This document shows, piece by piece, positions 9,643 to 19,396 of a stretch of DNA of 64,000 bases. Position numbers and translations under genes: made by a program. This DNA is from Shewanella sp. UCD-KL21. Its GTDB lineage: Bacteria; Pseudomonadota; Gammaproteobacteria; Enterobacterales; Shewanellaceae. A model generated the notes under the pieces. It saw only the letters and a program-made list of their open reading frames with translations, ran no database searches and was not told where the DNA came from. Numbering within the stretch: position 1 is the first letter of the stretch; each line of letters begins with the position of its first letter. The DNA lies in contig NZ_MPHK01000008.1 in the NCBI RefSeq assembly GCF_001957135.1, positions 140,924-204,923 of the forward strand, written 5' to 3'.

Positions 9643-10842
9643 TTAAGCAGTGATCAGCTTGATTGCATCTTCTGCGATAACCCATTCTTCGTTAGTTGGG
9701 ATAACCATCGCCACAGTGCTGCCTTCTTCAGTGATAACGCCTTCATTACCGAAACGCGCTGCAGTGTTCTTTTCTGCATTCACTTGGAAGTTGAAAATTT
9801 GCAGCATGTTAAGTACTTTTTCACGGATGACATCTGAGTTTTCACCGATACCACCAGTGAAAATAACAGCATCTAAACGGCCCAATGGCACAGTGTAAGA
9901 AGCAATGTACTTAGCTAAACGGTAGCAGAAAATCTCTAATGCTAAGGTTGCGCCTTTATGGCCGTCTTTATAACCGTCTTCAATACCGCGGCAGTCGTTA
10001 GTCAGCTCTGAAATACCTAATAAACCACTTTGCTTATTGATTAAGTTATTAACTTCATCAAGGGTGTAACCTAATTGGTTTACTAAATGGAACACGATTG
10101 AAGGATCCATATCGCCACAACGAGTACCCATTACTAGGCCTTCAAGTGGTGTTAGACCCATTGAAGTATCAACGCTTTTTCCGCCTTTAATGGCTGTAAC
10201 TGATGCGCCATTACCCAGGTGAGCAACGATAACATTAGTATCGGCAACGTCTTTGTTTAATACTTTAGCGGCTTCGCGGCTAACAAATAAGTGGCTAGTA
10301 CCGTGCATACCATAACGACGAATACCATGTTCACGGTATAATTTGTAAGGAAGCGCATAAACGTAAGCACGCTCAGGCATGGTTTGGTGGAACGCTGTAT
10401 CAAATACCGCAACTTGTGGAAGTTTTGGGAATGATGCAATAGCAGCGCGAATACCAATTAAATGTGCAGGGTTATGCAGTGGTGCCAGTGATGCACAGTC
10501 TTCGATACCTTTGATCACATCTTCAGTGATGATCACTGAACGAGAGTATTTCTCACCGCCATGAACAATACGATGACCAATTGCTTGGATTTGAGCAGCA
10601 AGTTCTGGCTGACCTGCAAGAATATCTTTAACAATAAATTCAACCGCTTCACGGTGAGCAGTAAATGCGCCTAAACTTGCTTCATTTTTAGCGCCGTTTA
10701 CTTTCCATTTAATACGTGAATCTTCTAAACCGAAACATTCCGCAAGACCAGAGATATAATCATCACCTGAAACGGCATCAATAACGGCAAATTTTAAAGA
10801 AGAGCTACCACAGTTGAGAACCAATACGAGTTTTTCTGACAT
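9643..10842 (-). CDS. ackA: Acetate kinase
   Basis: A 399-residue ASKHA-fold kinase that transfers phosphate between acetyl phosphate and ADP, giving acetate and ATP. The family signature NCGSSSLKF is at residues 10-18, followed by the HRIVHGG segment, [10 protein letters not shown], and the C-terminal adenosine-binding FTGGIGENS. Length equals that of E. coli AckA (400). The start has AAAGGTC seven bases upstream. It is the promoter-proximal gene of ackA-pta; the 178-base gap to the divergent yfbV contains the promoters and a small palindrome TGATTT-AC-AAATCA at 10923-10936 that might bind a regulator, which is a guess. Confidence 0.98.
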   Translation of the reverse strand: MSEKLVLVLNCGSSSLKFAVIDAVSGDDYISGLAECFGLEDSRIKWKVNGAKNEASLGAFTAHREAVEFIVKDILAGQPELAAQIQAIGHRIVHGGEKYSRSVIITEDVIKGIEDCASLAPLHNPAHLIGIRAAIASFPKLPQVAVFDTAFHQTMPERAYVYALPYKLYREHGIRRYGMHGTSHLFVSREAAKVLNKDVADTNVIVAHLGNGASVTAIKGGKSVDTSMGLTPLEGLVMGTRCGDMDPSIVFHLVNQLGYTLDEVNNLINKQSGLLGISELTNDCRGIEDGYKDGHKGATLALEIFCYRLAKYIASYTVPLGRLDAVIFTGGIGENSDVIREKVLNMLQIFNFQVNAEKNTAARFGNEGVITEEGSTVAMVIPTNEEWVIAEDAIKLITA

Positions 10843-11020
10843 GTTGAGACCTTTATAATCTAAGCGAACAAAATTTTAAATTGATGTGAAACGGTGTTAT
10901 TTCAACTATCAATCATAGTTAATGATTTACAAATCAGCCGATAAATTTAGCTGAAATTTGGGGCTAAATAGGGCTGTGTGCTATTGTGCATGTATCTATT
11001 AATTGATTTAGGGCATACCG

Positions 11021-11464
11021 TTGAACGTAAAAGTATTCAAAATCATCGGCGATGGTCGACGTTATATGAAAACGTGGCCAATGATCCGACAACTTGGGTT
11101 TTATTTCCCTGAATACCGCGTTGTAAGGGCAACCCATTTAGGCATCATGTTTATGCCTTTTTTTGCTATTTTGGCTGCAATGAGCCAAGTGTATGTCAAT
11201 GGATGGGCGTTTTTGCCCCAAGCCATTGCCATTTTATTATTCTTTATCAGCTTACCTGTTCAAGGCTTGCTGTGGTTGGGCTGGCGTGCAAGGCACCCAT
11301 TGCCACTGACCTTATTTGATTGGGGTAACCAACTTAGTGCAAAGCTAACCGCAATGGGTATTAGCAATAAACCGTTGGGCCCTAAAGCGTGTTACTTAGA
11401 TATGGCAGTGATTTTAAAAGTGGCCTTTGACCGTTTAGATCGCAGTTACTGGGAAGAGCTATAG
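11021..11464 (+). CDS. yfbV: DUF412 / UPF0208 inner-membrane protein YfbV
   Basis: A 147-residue protein with two transmembrane segments, about residues 41-60 and 67-87, and a soluble C-terminal half rich in conserved-looking residues (GPKACYLDMAVILKVAFDRLDR). The pattern DGRRYMKTWP then FPEYRVVRATHLGI matches YfbV of enterobacteria, whose gene also neighbours ackA-pta. E. coli YfbV has been implicated in chromosome macrodomain organisation (restricting MatP action); whether that holds here is unknown. The chosen start is the TTG at 11021, with AGGG nine bases upstream; starting at the later ATG would remove the conserved FKIIGDGRRY segment. Confidence 0.9.
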   Translation: MNVKVFKIIGDGRRYMKTWPMIRQLGFYFPEYRVVRATHLGIMFMPFFAILAAMSQVYVNGWAFLPQAIAILLFFISLPVQGLLWLGWRARHPLPLTLFDWGNQLSAKLTAMGISNKPLGPKACYLDMAVILKVAFDRLDRSYWEEL

Positions 11465-11519
11465 CCTTCAAGGTTTACACACTTTAAAAATGACTGAGAT
11501 AATCGTAAGTTAGCGAAAC

Positions 11520-12251
11520 TTAATAATTGGCACTTATACCACGCTCGACGAATACCGCTTTAATGGCTTCCATCGTTTCTTTACTTGGCGGCTCTACACC
11601 TTCTAACGGATAGGTTTCACCGAAAGCTTCCCACTTATGGGTACCAAGCTGGTGGTAGGGCAGTAATTCAACTTTCTCAACGTTTGTCATCGGCTTGATA
11701 AAATCTGCCAAGGCAATGGCTGAGTCAATATCTTCAGTAAAACCGTTAACCACTACATATCTAATCCAAGTTTTTTGCTGACGCTTGGCAAGGTGCTGTG
11801 CAAATTGCAGTGTGCGTTGGTTACTCACTTTGGTTAAATCGATATGTTTGGCATCATTCATTTGCTTGATATCAAGCAATACTAAGTCGGTGTTATCGAG
11901 TAGTTCATCGATAATCGGCGTGTATTTTCGAACGAAACCATTGGTATCGAGACAGGTATGCAAATCGTTTTGTTTACAAGCTTTAAAGAGCTCGTTTACG
12001 AAATCCGCTTGAAGAATCGCTTCTCCACCGGTTGCAGTGACGCCACCTGATTTTAAGAAAGGTTTGTAGCTGATGATTTGGCTCATGAGTTCATCAACAG
12101 TGACCTCTTTACCACCATCTAAATCCCAAGTGTCACGGTTATGGCAGTATTGACATTTCATTAAGCAGCCTTGCATAAAGGCAACGAAACGAATGCCTGG
12201 GCCATCAACTGTGCCAAAAGATTCGATTGAGTGAATGCGACCTGTGGTCAT
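11520..12251 (-). CDS. pflA: Pyruvate formate-lyase 1-activating enzyme
   Basis: A 243-residue radical-SAM enzyme that installs the glycyl radical on PflB. The [4Fe-4S] motif CxxxCxxC is at Cys29, Cys33 and Cys36 ([11 protein letters not shown]), and the SAM-binding GG(E) motif appears as [11 protein letters not shown] start it at the ATG at 12251 because GGAG lies six bases upstream and this gives the family N-terminus [19 protein letters not shown]; an in-frame ATG five codons earlier lacks a ribosome site. It lies 89 bases downstream of pflB, separated by a terminator, so its expression is probably lower than that of pflB. Confidence 0.97.
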   Translation of the reverse strand: MTTGRIHSIESFGTVDGPGIRFVAFMQGCLMKCQYCHNRDTWDLDGGKEVTVDELMSQIISYKPFLKSGGVTATGGEAILQADFVNELFKACKQNDLHTCLDTNGFVRKYTPIIDELLDNTDLVLLDIKQMNDAKHIDLTKVSNQRTLQFAQHLAKRQQKTWIRYVVVNGFTEDIDSAIALADFIKPMTNVEKVELLPYHQLGTHKWEAFGETYPLEGVEPPSKETMEAIKAVFVERGISANY

Positions 12252-12273
12252 GAGAACTCCGAACAAACAAATG

Positions 12274-12326
12274 AAAAAAAGGTTGTGCTAATTAGCAATA
12301 GTGACATTACTTATATTAGCACAACC
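12274..12326 (-). terminator. Terminator between pflB and pflA
   Basis: On the minus strand a 12-bp perfect stem (12315-12326 with 12281-12292) and a 22-base loop are followed directly by seven Us (12274-12280). It should stop most transcripts leaving pflB and let a fraction read into pflA, which fits the need for a catalytic amount of activase. Confidence 0.82.
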
Positions 12327-12340
12327 GATTTTAGTTGATA

Positions 12341-14623
12341 TTACATGCTTTTAGTAAAGGTACGTGTAATAACATCTTGTTGCTGTTCAGGTGTTAACGC
12401 ATTGAAACGTACCGCATAACCAGAAACACGAATGGTTAGTTGTGGGTATTTTTCAGGGTTAACAATCGCGTCTTCCAGCATTTCGCGGTTCATGACGTTA
12501 ACGTTTAAGTGTTGACCACCTTCACTGTTAGCGTTGCTCATGAAGTAACCATCCATCAATGATGCAAGGTTAGCACGACGTCCTTCTTCATCTTTACCTA
12601 GTGCATTTGGCACGATAGAGAAAGTATAAGAAATACCGTCTTGTGCGTGAGCAAATGGCAGTTTAGCGACTGATGTTAATGAAGCGATTGCGCCATTTTC
12701 ATCACGACCATGCATTGGGTTAGCACCCGGAGCAAATGGTGCGCCAGCTGGACGACCGTCAGGTGTAGTACCTGTTTTCTTACCGTATACAACGTTAGAA
12801 GTAATAGTAAGGATAGACTGTGTTGGGATCGCGTTACGGTACATTTTCATGGTACGGATCTTAGCCATGAAACGTTCAACTAAGTCACAAGCGATGTCAT
12901 CTACACGTGGGTCATTGTTACCAAATTTTGGATATTCACCAGAAATATCAAAATCAATTGCAATGCCGTCTTCGTCACGGATTGGTTTAACAGTACCGTA
13001 TTTAATTGCAGATAGTGAATCAGCTGCAATTGAAAGACCGGCAATACCACATGCCATAGTACGACGTACGTCACGGTCATGTAATGCCATTAATGATGCT
13101 TCGTATGAATACTTGTCATGCATGTAATGGATAGAGTTAAGTGCTGTCACATATTGTGTCGCTAACCAATCCATTAAGCCGTCTAAACGACCCATAACAT
13201 CATCAAATTCTAATACTTCTGATGTAATTGCATCTGCTTTAGGTGCAACTTGGATTTTCAGTTTTTCATCAACACCGCCATTGATAGCGTAAAGCATGGT
13301 TTTCGCTAAGTTGGCACGTGCGCCGAAGAACTGCATGTGTTTACCCACAATCATTGGGCTAACACAACAAGCAATTGCGTAATCATCTGATTCGAAATCA
13401 GGACGCATTAAGTCATCGTTTTCGTACTGGATTGAGCTAGTATCGATTGATACTTTTGCACAGTAGTTTTTGAAACCTTGTGGCAGCTCATTTGACCATA
13501 ATACGGTAATGTTTGGCTCAGGGCTTGGGCCCATGTTGTAAAGCGTGTGTAAGAAACGGAAGCTTGATTTAGTTACCAAAGTACGACCGTCTAAACCCAT
13601 ACCTGCAATTGATTCAGTTGCCCAAATTGGGTCGCCTGAGAACAATTCATCGTATTCAGGAGTACGTAAGAAACGCACCATACGAAGTTTCATTACGAAA
13701 TGGTCAACCATTTCTTGTGCTTGTTCTTCAGTGATAACGCCGTTAGCGATGTCACGTTCAACGAAGATATCGATGAAAGTAGAAGTACGGCCCAATGACA
13801 TTGCTGCGCCATTTTGGCTTTTAACAGCTGCAAGGTAACCAAAGTAAGTCCACTGGATAGCTTCTTTTGCATTAGTCGCAGGAAGAGAAATATCACAGCC
13901 GTATTTAGCGGCCATTTTCTTGATTTGACCCAATGCACGATGTTGCTCTGCAATTTCTTCACGCAGTTGCATTGTGTAAGTTAAATCTTCGCCAGCTTCA
14001 AAACCTGCTTGAAGTGAAGAGAACTGAGCGTATTTATCTTGCATTAGGTAGTCAATACCGTAAAGCGCGATACGACGGTAATCACCAATGATACGACCAC
14101 GGCCATATGCATCAGGTAAACCGGTTAAAATACCAGACTTACGACAAGCCATAATTTCAGGAGTATAAATGTCGAATACACCTTGGTTATGGGTTTTACG
14201 TAATTCAGAATAAGTGTATTTAACGTCTGCGTTTAATTCGCGGCCATAAGCTTTACAAGAGCCTTCAACCATACGAATACCACCATTTGGTAGCATTGAA
14301 CGCTTAAGCGGCGCATCTGTTTGCAAACCAACGATAGTTTCTAAATCTTTATTGATGTAACCAGCATCATGAGAAGTAATGGTCGAAACCATTTCTGTGT
14401 CGAAATCAACAGGTGCGTGAGTGGCATTTTCTTGCTTGATGCCAACCATCACTTTTTCCCAAAGTGATTCAGTCGCTGCGGTTGCGCCAGCTAGGAAAGA
14501 TTCATCACCTTCATATGGGTTGTAGTTTTTCTGAATAAAGTCACGAACGTTGACTTCTGTTTTCCAGTCGCCAGCTTCAAAACCTTGCCACGCATTTGCA
14601 AATAACTCTGTTTTATCGGTCAT
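12341..14623 (-). CDS. pflB: Formate C-acetyltransferase (pyruvate formate-lyase)
   Basis: This 760-residue glycyl-radical enzyme splits pyruvate with CoA into acetyl-CoA and formate under anoxia. The two catalytic cysteines are adjacent at 419 and 420 (IACCVSPM) and the radical glycine is Gly735 in RVSGYAVRF near the C-terminus; these positions agree with the E. coli enzyme (418/419 and 734). AAGGT lies upstream of the ATG. It is followed by pflA on the same strand and faces focA, so enzyme, activator and formate channel form one locus. The shared 531-base spacer carries a PdhR-type operator (14806-14826), consistent with pyruvate control. In E. coli focA and pflB are co-transcribed; here they diverge. 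Confidence 0.98.
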   Translation of the reverse strand: MTDKTELFANAWQGFEAGDWKTEVNVRDFIQKNYNPYEGDESFLAGATAATESLWEKVMVGIKQENATHAPVDFDTEMVSTITSHDAGYINKDLETIVGLQTDAPLKRSMLPNGGIRMVEGSCKAYGRELNADVKYTYSELRKTHNQGVFDIYTPEIMACRKSGILTGLPDAYGRGRIIGDYRRIALYGIDYLMQDKYAQFSSLQAGFEAGEDLTYTMQLREEIAEQHRALGQIKKMAAKYGCDISLPATNAKEAIQWTYFGYLAAVKSQNGAAMSLGRTSTFIDIFVERDIANGVITEEQAQEMVDHFVMKLRMVRFLRTPEYDELFSGDPIWATESIAGMGLDGRTLVTKSSFRFLHTLYNMGPSPEPNITVLWSNELPQGFKNYCAKVSIDTSSIQYENDDLMRPDFESDDYAIACCVSPMIVGKHMQFFGARANLAKTMLYAINGGVDEKLKIQVAPKADAITSEVLEFDDVMGRLDGLMDWLATQYVTALNSIHYMHDKYSYEASLMALHDRDVRRTMACGIAGLSIAADSLSAIKYGTVKPIRDEDGIAIDFDISGEYPKFGNNDPRVDDIACDLVERFMAKIRTMKMYRNAIPTQSILTITSNVVYGKKTGTTPDGRPAGAPFAPGANPMHGRDENGAIASLTSVAKLPFAHAQDGISYTFSIVPNALGKDEEGRRANLASLMDGYFMSNANSEGGQHLNVNVMNREMLEDAIVNPEKYPQLTIRVSGYAVRFNALTPEQQQDVITRTFTKSM

Positions 14624-14805
14624 GGTAATTTACCTTCTCGTCAATTAACTGCTGCTGAACTGCGACTTGATGTTAGTTGATGTCTATTACAAACAAGTTA
14701 GCAGAACAAAAATTGAGATCCCTATTGATGGATGATCGCAAGGGCATCTAATCCGTTGGCTTAACCGTTATCATAATAGCGATTAAGCTAAATTTCCCAT
14801 TTATC

Positions 14806-14826
14806 TAAATTGGTAAGACCAATTTA
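14806..14826. promoter_or_regulatory. PdhR-type operator
   Basis: A 9-3-9 palindrome: arms TAAATTGGT and ACCAATTTA with centre AAG. The core ATTGGTnnnACCAAT matches the known PdhR operator consensus of gammaproteobacteria. PdhR is a pyruvate-responsive GntR regulator. It lies 183 bases upstream of pflB and 328 upstream of focA. The match is seen; binding is inferred. Confidence 0.72.
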
Positions 14827-14896
14827 CCCTGCAAAGATTAACATAGCTTTGGGTTAACTTCACTTAAAAAAATAAAATTTGGCTATGTGAACAGTG

Positions 14897-14920
14897 AAAC
14901 TGTTAAGTGCTTAACAGTTT
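14897..14920. promoter_or_regulatory. 24-bp palindrome in pflB-focA spacer
   Basis: Perfect 11-bp arms AAACTGTTAAG and CTTAACAGTTT flank the two bases TG. It could be an operator or, followed by scattered Ts, a weak hairpin. The binding factor is not known to me. Confidence 0.6.
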
Positions 14921-15154
14921 TTGAGCAAAAAGTTTTTTATTTAATCAATTGGGTCTACTCTTGCTGACCTTTTGCAAGCTTACTGTGGTTGCCTGCTTAG
15001 CCCTATATTGCTTGCTATACTGATTTATAGCACCTTTTAGAAAAGCTGATACTTAATTAGTGGCTGTTAATCTAACTTAGTTATGTTGCTGGTTGATTTT
15101 TAATCTTTATTCTTGGTCATACCAATTTAATTTATAGTTCTACTCGGGGTTTTT

Positions 15155-16069
15155 ATGAAAAATTCATCTGGCGATCAACAGCAAACTGCTGCTACGCCAA
15201 CCACCTTCCAAAATGCTGAAGCATTTGGTTTAGCTAAAGTTGCTAAAAGCCCTTGGCAATCATTTATATTATCGATATTTGCCGGTGCATTTATTGCGAT
15301 TGCCTTTGTGTTTTACATTACAGTGACTAACGGCAGTACTATGGGCTGGGGCATGACACGCTTTATTGGCGGTATTGCCTTTAGCTTAGGATTAATTTTA
15401 GTGGTGGTGTGCGGCACTGAGTTATTCACCAGTACAGTGTTAACCTCAATCCCTTGGGCGCAGAAAAAAGTCAAAACAACAACCCAATTACGTTGTTGGG
15501 CCAGAGTTTATGCGGGCAATTTAGTCGGCGCACTGTTGATGGTGTTTCTGATCATGAGTGCGCGCATGTTTGAACTCAATGATGGGCAATGGGGGCTAAG
15601 TGCAATGAAGCTTGCACAGCACAAAATTCATCACACTTGGTCACAAGCATTTACCTTAGGTATTTTATGTAACATGTTAGTGTGTTTAGCGGTGTGGATG
15701 ACTTTTGCTACCAAAGATATTCTGACGAAATCCTTACTGATGATCCTGCCTGTAGCCATGTTTGTTAGCAGCGGTTTTGAGCATAGTATCGCCAACATGT
15801 TTATGGTGCCAATTGGGATTGCTATCCATTCATTTGCCCCGGATAGTTTTTATGTCGCACTTAACCTAGACCCGCAACAATTTGCCGATCTCACTGTGAG
15901 TAACTTTGTGTTTCATAACCTGATCCCTGTAACCTTAGGTAATATAGTGGGTGGCGGGGTGTTTGTTGGCATCGGCTTTTGGTTAGTTGAGCAAGGGAAA
16001 TTAACCCTTGGCACTGACGGTGCAAGCCATGGCACTATTACAAGCCGTGTTGAGCCTAAAAACGATTAA
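15155..16069 (+). CDS. focA: Formate channel FocA (FNT family)
   Basis: A 304-residue integral membrane protein of the formate/nitrite transporter family, expected to form a pentamer in the inner membrane and pass formate in either direction. About six transmembrane segments are visible, with the family features GAFIAIAF in helix 1, the broken-helix loop around TNGSTMGWGMTRFIGG, CGTELFTS in the second, and the segment SSGFEHSIANMF carrying the pore histidine. Length (285 in E. coli) is normal plus a longer N-terminus. GGGG precedes the ATG by eight bases. It is divergent from pflB and ends in its own terminator. Confidence 0.95.
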   Translation: MKNSSGDQQQTAATPTTFQNAEAFGLAKVAKSPWQSFILSIFAGAFIAIAFVFYITVTNGSTMGWGMTRFIGGIAFSLGLILVVVCGTELFTSTVLTSIPWAQKKVKTTTQLRCWARVYAGNLVGALLMVFLIMSARMFELNDGQWGLSAMKLAQHKIHHTWSQAFTLGILCNMLVCLAVWMTFATKDILTKSLLMILPVAMFVSSGFEHSIANMFMVPIGIAIHSFAPDSFYVALNLDPQQFADLTVSNFVFHNLIPVTLGNIVGGGVFVGIGFWLVEQGKLTLGTDGASHGTITSRVEPKND

Positions 16070-16114
16070 GTATTGTAGAGGGGCTGCATAGAACTGCAGT
16101 CAGTCTTACTGTTA

Positions 16115-16140
16115 ACGCCCAGCCTTTGCTGGGCGTTTTT
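16115..16140 (+). terminator. Terminator after focA
   Basis: Arms ACGCCCAGC (16115-16123) and GCTGGGCGT (16128-16136) with loop CTTT, followed by Ts. The remaining spacer up to 16416 is AT-rich and shows no ORF; it should hold the promoter of the next gene. Confidence 0.92.
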
Positions 16141-16416
16141 GTAGCTAGCCATTGTTACCAAAGCAATTTCAAACTCAGCAGCGTTTGATATCAAGCACTA
16201 ATATAATCAGGCTGTTATTGTTGACGGCTTTTTATTCGATTTTACTTTTTTAATAACAAACTAATATGCGTTAAGGCTACTTTTTAGGCGCTAATATATT
16301 GTTAAGTTGCCATTTTTAGATATTTTAACTAAAAGTCTGCAATATTTAAGACTATTTAAATGCTAGTATTTTATAAATAAATCCTACCTGATAATAACAA
16401 TAACAGCGGTAATGAA

Positions 16417-17943
16417 ATGTTAGAGCAACAAATAGCCAGTAATCCCTCCAAAACAACCAAAGCAATGCCTGATACCTTAGTGATCATATTCTTTGTTGCC
16501 TTTGCGGCAGCACTGTTGACCTATGTGGTACCCATTGGCTCCTTTACCACCCAAGAGGCGCATTATGTTGTCGATGGTGTGGAAAAGACACGCAGCGTTG
16601 TCGACCCTAATTCGTTTAGCTATGCCACAGATGAACAAGGTGAGCCACTACTTAGCCCAATGGGGCTATTTAAAGGCGATGGCGGCATGGGCTTTTTTAA
16701 CTTCGCCTTTGAAGGATTAGTTTCTGGCTCTAAGTGGGGCAGTGCCATTGGCGTGATCATGTTCATGTTAGTGATCGGCGGCTCATTTGGGGTAGTGATG
16801 GCCACTGGCACCATTGATAACGGTATTTTGCGTTTAATTGATAAAACCAAGGGTAATGAGCAGTTATTTATTCCGGTTATCTTTAGTTTATTTTCTTTAG
16901 GCGGGGCGGTTTTTGGTATGGGCGAAGAGGCAATCGCCTTTGCAATTATTATTTGCCCGTTAATGATCCGCCTTGGCTATGACGGTATATGTACCGTGAT
17001 GGTGACTTACGTTGCCACACAAATTGGTTTTGCCAGCTCGTGGATGAACCCATTTAGTGTGGCGATTGCTCAAGGCATTTCAGGGGTACCGGTATTATCT
17101 GGAGCCGGGGTGCGCTTTGGGCTTTGGGTTGGCTTTACCCTCATTGGTATTATTTTTACCATGCGCTACGCCAGTAAAATTCAAAAGCAACCCAGCTTGT
17201 CGTTTAGTTTTCATAGTGATCAGTATTTTAGAGATAATCAGCAAGGAACAGTAAAAGACAGTCGCTTTAATGTTGGTGACATATTGGTATTGCTAACCAT
17301 TGCCGCAACCATAGGCTGGGTTATCTGGGGCGTGATTGCTCATGCGTGGTTTATTCCTGAAATTGCCAGCCAGTTTTTTACCATGGGCATTGTGGTCGGT
17401 ATCATCGGCATTTTGTTCAACCTAAACGGCTTAACCATGAATAAAGTCGCCCAAAGCTTTAAGCAGGGCGCAGGCACCATGCTAGAGCCCGCACTATTAG
17501 TGGGTTTAGCTTCTGGTATTTTATTATTAATTGGCGGTGGCGGGGCAACAGAACCGAGCGTACTCAACAGTATTTTACACAGTGCAGGTAGCGTGATTGG
17601 CCAGCTACCGAATGCCTTATCTGCTTGGTTTATGTTGTTATTCCAGTCGGTATTTAATTTCTTCGTTACTTCCGGCTCAGGCCAAGCGGCGTTAACCATG
17701 CCATTGATGGCGCCACTGGCAGATCTTGTGGGTGTGACTCGTCAAGTATCAGTACTGGCGTTTCAGTTAGGCGATGGCTTTACCAATGTGTTAGTGCCGA
17801 CTTCAGCGTCATTGATGGCGACTTTAGGGGTATGCCGAGTGGATTGGGGTGATTGGCTTAAGTTTATTTGGCGCTTTATGGTGGCGCTAATGGTGCTTTC
17901 GAGCATTGCAGTGATTACGGCGCATTACTTCGGCTTTAGTTAA
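16417..17943 (+). CDS. yfcC: YfcC-family carrier (DcuC/ArsB-like superfamily)
   Basis: A 508-residue inner-membrane carrier with about 11-12 hydrophobic segments. It matches the YfcC/DcuC-type family by its opening PDTLVIIFFVAFAAALLTYVVPIGSF, the extracytoplasmic insert at about residues 40-80, the motif GGAVFGMGEEAIAF, and the C-terminal half TSGSGQAALTMPLMAPLADLVGVTRQ. Members are often annotated as basic amino acid antiporters or C4-dicarboxylate-like carriers; the substrate here cannot be read from sequence. Only a weak ribosome site is seen before the ATG at 16417. It is monocistronic and ends at a strong bidirectional terminator. Confidence 0.88.
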   Translation: MLEQQIASNPSKTTKAMPDTLVIIFFVAFAAALLTYVVPIGSFTTQEAHYVVDGVEKTRSVVDPNSFSYATDEQGEPLLSPMGLFKGDGGMGFFNFAFEGLVSGSKWGSAIGVIMFMLVIGGSFGVVMATGTIDNGILRLIDKTKGNEQLFIPVIFSLFSLGGAVFGMGEEAIAFAIIICPLMIRLGYDGICTVMVTYVATQIGFASSWMNPFSVAIAQGISGVPVLSGAGVRFGLWVGFTLIGIIFTMRYASKIQKQPSLSFSFHSDQYFRDNQQGTVKDSRFNVGDILVLLTIAATIGWVIWGVIAHAWFIPEIASQFFTMGIVVGIIGILFNLNGLTMNKVAQSFKQGAGTMLEPALLVGLASGILLLIGGGGATEPSVLNSILHSAGSVIGQLPNALSAWFMLLFQSVFNFFVTSGSGQAALTMPLMAPLADLVGVTRQVSVLAFQLGDGFTNVLVPTSASLMATLGVCRVDWGDWLKFIWRFMVALMVLSSIAVITAHYFGFS

Positions 17944-17966
17944 CGTAAGTCGTTAGGCAAACCATA

Positions 17967-17998
17967 AAAAACGGCATCAATATATTGATGCCGTTTTT
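17967..17998. terminator. Bidirectional terminator
   Basis: Arms ACGGCATCAA and TTGATGCCGT with loop TATA, flanked by A4 on the left and T4 on the right. It serves the YfcC gene on the plus strand and the methyltransferase gene on the minus strand. Confidence 0.93.
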
Positions 17999-18045
17999 CT
18001 TTTATTGTGCTAACTACTGAGCTAAGTGATTAACTGTAAAATTGA

Positions 18046-19122
18046 CTAACAAGGCTTTTTCTTACAGAAAAATAGGGTATGACCTAGTCCGATGTTATCG
18101 ATATCTTCATCTACATAAAGACCCGCTTCACTGATCATTTTTAGCATATCTTTACTGTGATACATGCGGCTATTACCATTCGCTATTGCAGTAAAATATA
18201 GTGAGGTGGCGTTAACACAGTAGGCACCTGCTTCATAAGGCTGTCTGTCCCAATAGGTCTCTAAAATACACAACTCGCTATCAGGGCGCATTGCAGCAGC
18301 GGCGCGCTTTAAAATAGTGATAATTTGTTGTTTGGAAAAACAATCTAAGAACTGGCTCATCCAATATAAATCAGCGTGTTGATAAAAAGGTTTTTCACTA
18401 TCAAGCAAGTCGGTTTCAAGCGGATGCACTCGATCGGCAACCTTATTTATTTTGGCATTTTCCATCGCGACATTTAATTGACCTGGCAAGTCCATAATGG
18501 TGATGTTGACTTGATCATCATAGCCAGTGCAAGCAAACGCCCATTTACCAGTATTGCCACCCACATCAACAATATGTTGTGGTTTAGAGCGAAAGATCAA
18601 TGGTAAAAGACTATCAAAAGCATGATCGGAGTAATAATGGTCAAACTCAAACCAGCTACGCTTTACTTGCTCAGGTAATTGGCTCAATCCCGGATAAATG
18701 GTGTCCCAATCACCAAGGTATTTTAGCCCTTCAGCTTTACCATTACGAAGTGATGCTTCCAATTCAAATAAACCTTGGTAACAAACATCGTGAATAAAAT
18801 TTAGATTCTTAGCTGCCATATCGTCATGCAATAAGAAATGTCTGGTTTTATCTAGGCGGTAAAGTTCATCTTTACACCAAAGCAGCCCCATACTCAGGCC
18901 CATATCAAGCAATACATGAATTGCATACTCAGACACATCAGCATCATCGACTAACTGCGCTAAGCTAATACCTTGATCGCCAGCAGCATCAATTTGTGCT
19001 AGTAGACCGAATTGACTGAGGCAACGGGCCACTTGAAAACTAACTGGTGCGAAAGCAATTTTTTGTGCTTCAAATTTAGCATCGTAGGCGGATATTTTTT
19101 TAGGGGATTGATAAAAAGACAT
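18046..19122 (-). CDS. SAM-dependent methyltransferase, family-2 O-methyltransferase type
   Basis: A 358-residue protein with the architecture of plant-type/hydroxyneurosporene O-methyltransferases: an N-terminal helical winged-helix-like dimerisation domain (residues about 20-110) and a C-terminal Rossmann methyltransferase domain. SAM motif I appears as HIVDVGGNTGKWA, followed by ITIMDLPGQL (motif II acidic residue) and YWMSQFLDCFSKQQ (motif III). The substrate is unknown. It lies in a region with cysK and a KAS III enzyme but all three are separately transcribed, so a shared pathway is not shown. The ATG at 19122 has only a weak ribosome site. Confidence 0.85.
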   Translation of the reverse strand: MSFYQSPKKISAYDAKFEAQKIAFAPVSFQVARCLSQFGLLAQIDAAGDQGISLAQLVDDADVSEYAIHVLLDMGLSMGLLWCKDELYRLDKTRHFLLHDDMAAKNLNFIHDVCYQGLFELEASLRNGKAEGLKYLGDWDTIYPGLSQLPEQVKRSWFEFDHYYSDHAFDSLLPLIFRSKPQHIVDVGGNTGKWAFACTGYDDQVNITIMDLPGQLNVAMENAKINKVADRVHPLETDLLDSEKPFYQHADLYWMSQFLDCFSKQQIITILKRAAAAMRPDSELCILETYWDRQPYEAGAYCVNATSLYFTAIANGNSRMYHSKDMLKMISEAGLYVDEDIDNIGLGHTLFFCKKKPC

Positions 19123-19331
19123 AGAATGGAGATTGCTCTAGCAGCAGGGAAAAAAGTGCATCGATATTAGCAAACACGATTAAATAAGAGTTTGATCTAG
19201 CTCTAGATGTTGAGTTTTTTAATCACAAGTTTAGCCAAGATATACATTTTTGAGACACAAGACATCGATGTAGCGGAGCGTTGAATGAAAACTGACTTTT
19301 ATGAAGAGATTTTCGTTTGTTTAAGCCAATA

Positions 19332-19357
19332 AAAAGCTCTGCGAATGCAGAGCTTTT
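19332..19357 (-). terminator. Terminator after cysK
   Basis: Arms AAAAGCTCTGC and GCAGAGCTTTT with loop GAAT. On the minus strand it ends the cysK transcript 40 bases after its stop codon. Confidence 0.88.
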
Positions 19358-19396
19358 AAAGTGTTTAGCGTTTTAGCAATCAAAAACTAAATATGA

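Larger units (their letters stand above)
14624..15154. other. pflB-focA divergent control region
   Basis: A 531-base spacer with no ORF of note. It holds the PdhR-like palindrome at 14806-14826 and a 24-bp palindrome at 14897-14920. I looked for an FNR site (TTGAT-N4-ATCAA) and found only half-sites, for example ATCAA at 14944-14948, which do not convince. Confidence 0.6.

Noticed and set aside
14640..14960. FNR sites upstream of pflB
   Set aside because: Only half-sites such as TTGAT and ATCAA were found, with wrong spacing.
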